Shown: positions 46,929 to 64,000 of the stretch, piece after piece | How positions within the stretch are numbered: the stretch's first letter is position 1 | Layout of the letters: each line of letters starts with the position of its first letter | From: Periplaneta americana | Taxonomy: Eukaryota; Arthropoda; Insecta; Blattodea; Blattidae | Direction of reading: 5' to 3' | Assembly: GCF_040183065.1 (NCBI RefSeq) | Contig: NC_091125.1 | Coordinates: forward strand, 128,405,621 to 128,469,620 | DNA: 64,000 nt | Position numbers and translations under genes: made by a program | The notes under the pieces: generated by a model | Databases searched by the model: none | What the model saw: only the letters and a program-made list of their open reading frames with translations | What the model was told of the DNA's origin: nothing

Positions 46929-64000
<17,072 letters not shown>

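Overview
This is a eukaryotic nuclear window, AT-rich and dominated by transposons, almost certainly from an insect. Several repeats point to a cockroach or close relative (Blattodea): a tRNA-derived SINE whose antisense reading contains ESNPGHLVSQPDALTVTP, a LINE with an (AAGT)n tail, and a SINE with an RTE-like (ATT)n tail. From memory these resemble repeats of the American cockroach Periplaneta americana. The species is inference and was not checked. No operons, CRISPR arrays, rRNA genes or free-standing tRNA genes were seen.

Host genes: two are recognisable. (1) An uninterrupted heterochromatin protein 1 (HP1/CBX) gene of 180 codons lies on the minus strand (46929-47471), with a chromodomain and a chromoshadow domain. 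(2) The first four coding exons of alpha-tubulin N-acetyltransferase 1 (ATAT1/MEC-17) lie on the plus strand at 49786-49889, 54233-54382, 58417-58588 and 62868-63019. The gene runs off the right edge. Its introns are 3.8-4.3 kb and packed with transposons. The two genes are divergent, about 2.3 kb apart. Two more minus-strand stretches (12813-12969 and 34939-35110) look like last coding exons of host genes: each has an acceptor-like site, an open frame and a stop. I could not name their products.

Layout. 0-12.8 kb: an old hAT fragment, a LINE ORF1-like region, an RTE-type LINE with clear target duplication, and long AT-rich stretches. 12.8-17 kb: an orphan terminal exon and two large foldback elements. 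18-24 kb: a Tc1/mariner-like transposase fossil split by a Harbinger-like MITE, then SINEs and a pogo-like element containing a solo LTR. 24.5-27.1 kb: a three-copy ~375-bp tandem repeat interrupted by a SINE and another element. 28.5-29.4 kb: a second related solo LTR. 31-33.2 kb: a Tc1/mariner-like fossil split by a LINE and another insert. 33-45.4 kb: SINEs, a hairpin-containing composite SINE, a hAT MITE, a Penelope-like GIY-YIG fragment with nested insertions, and further MITEs. 46.9-64 kb: HP1 and ATAT1, whose introns hold a LINE>Harbinger>LINE nest, a split MITE, and a full-length mariner with an open 357-codon transposase.

The most informative content is the insertion stratigraphy: many elements have exact target-site duplications, so relative ages can be read directly. 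The most unusual items are the 936-bp and 796-bp foldbacks, the hairpin-ended composite SINE, the RTE-tailed SINE lying in the same window as a possible LINE partner, and the intact mariner inside ATAT1.
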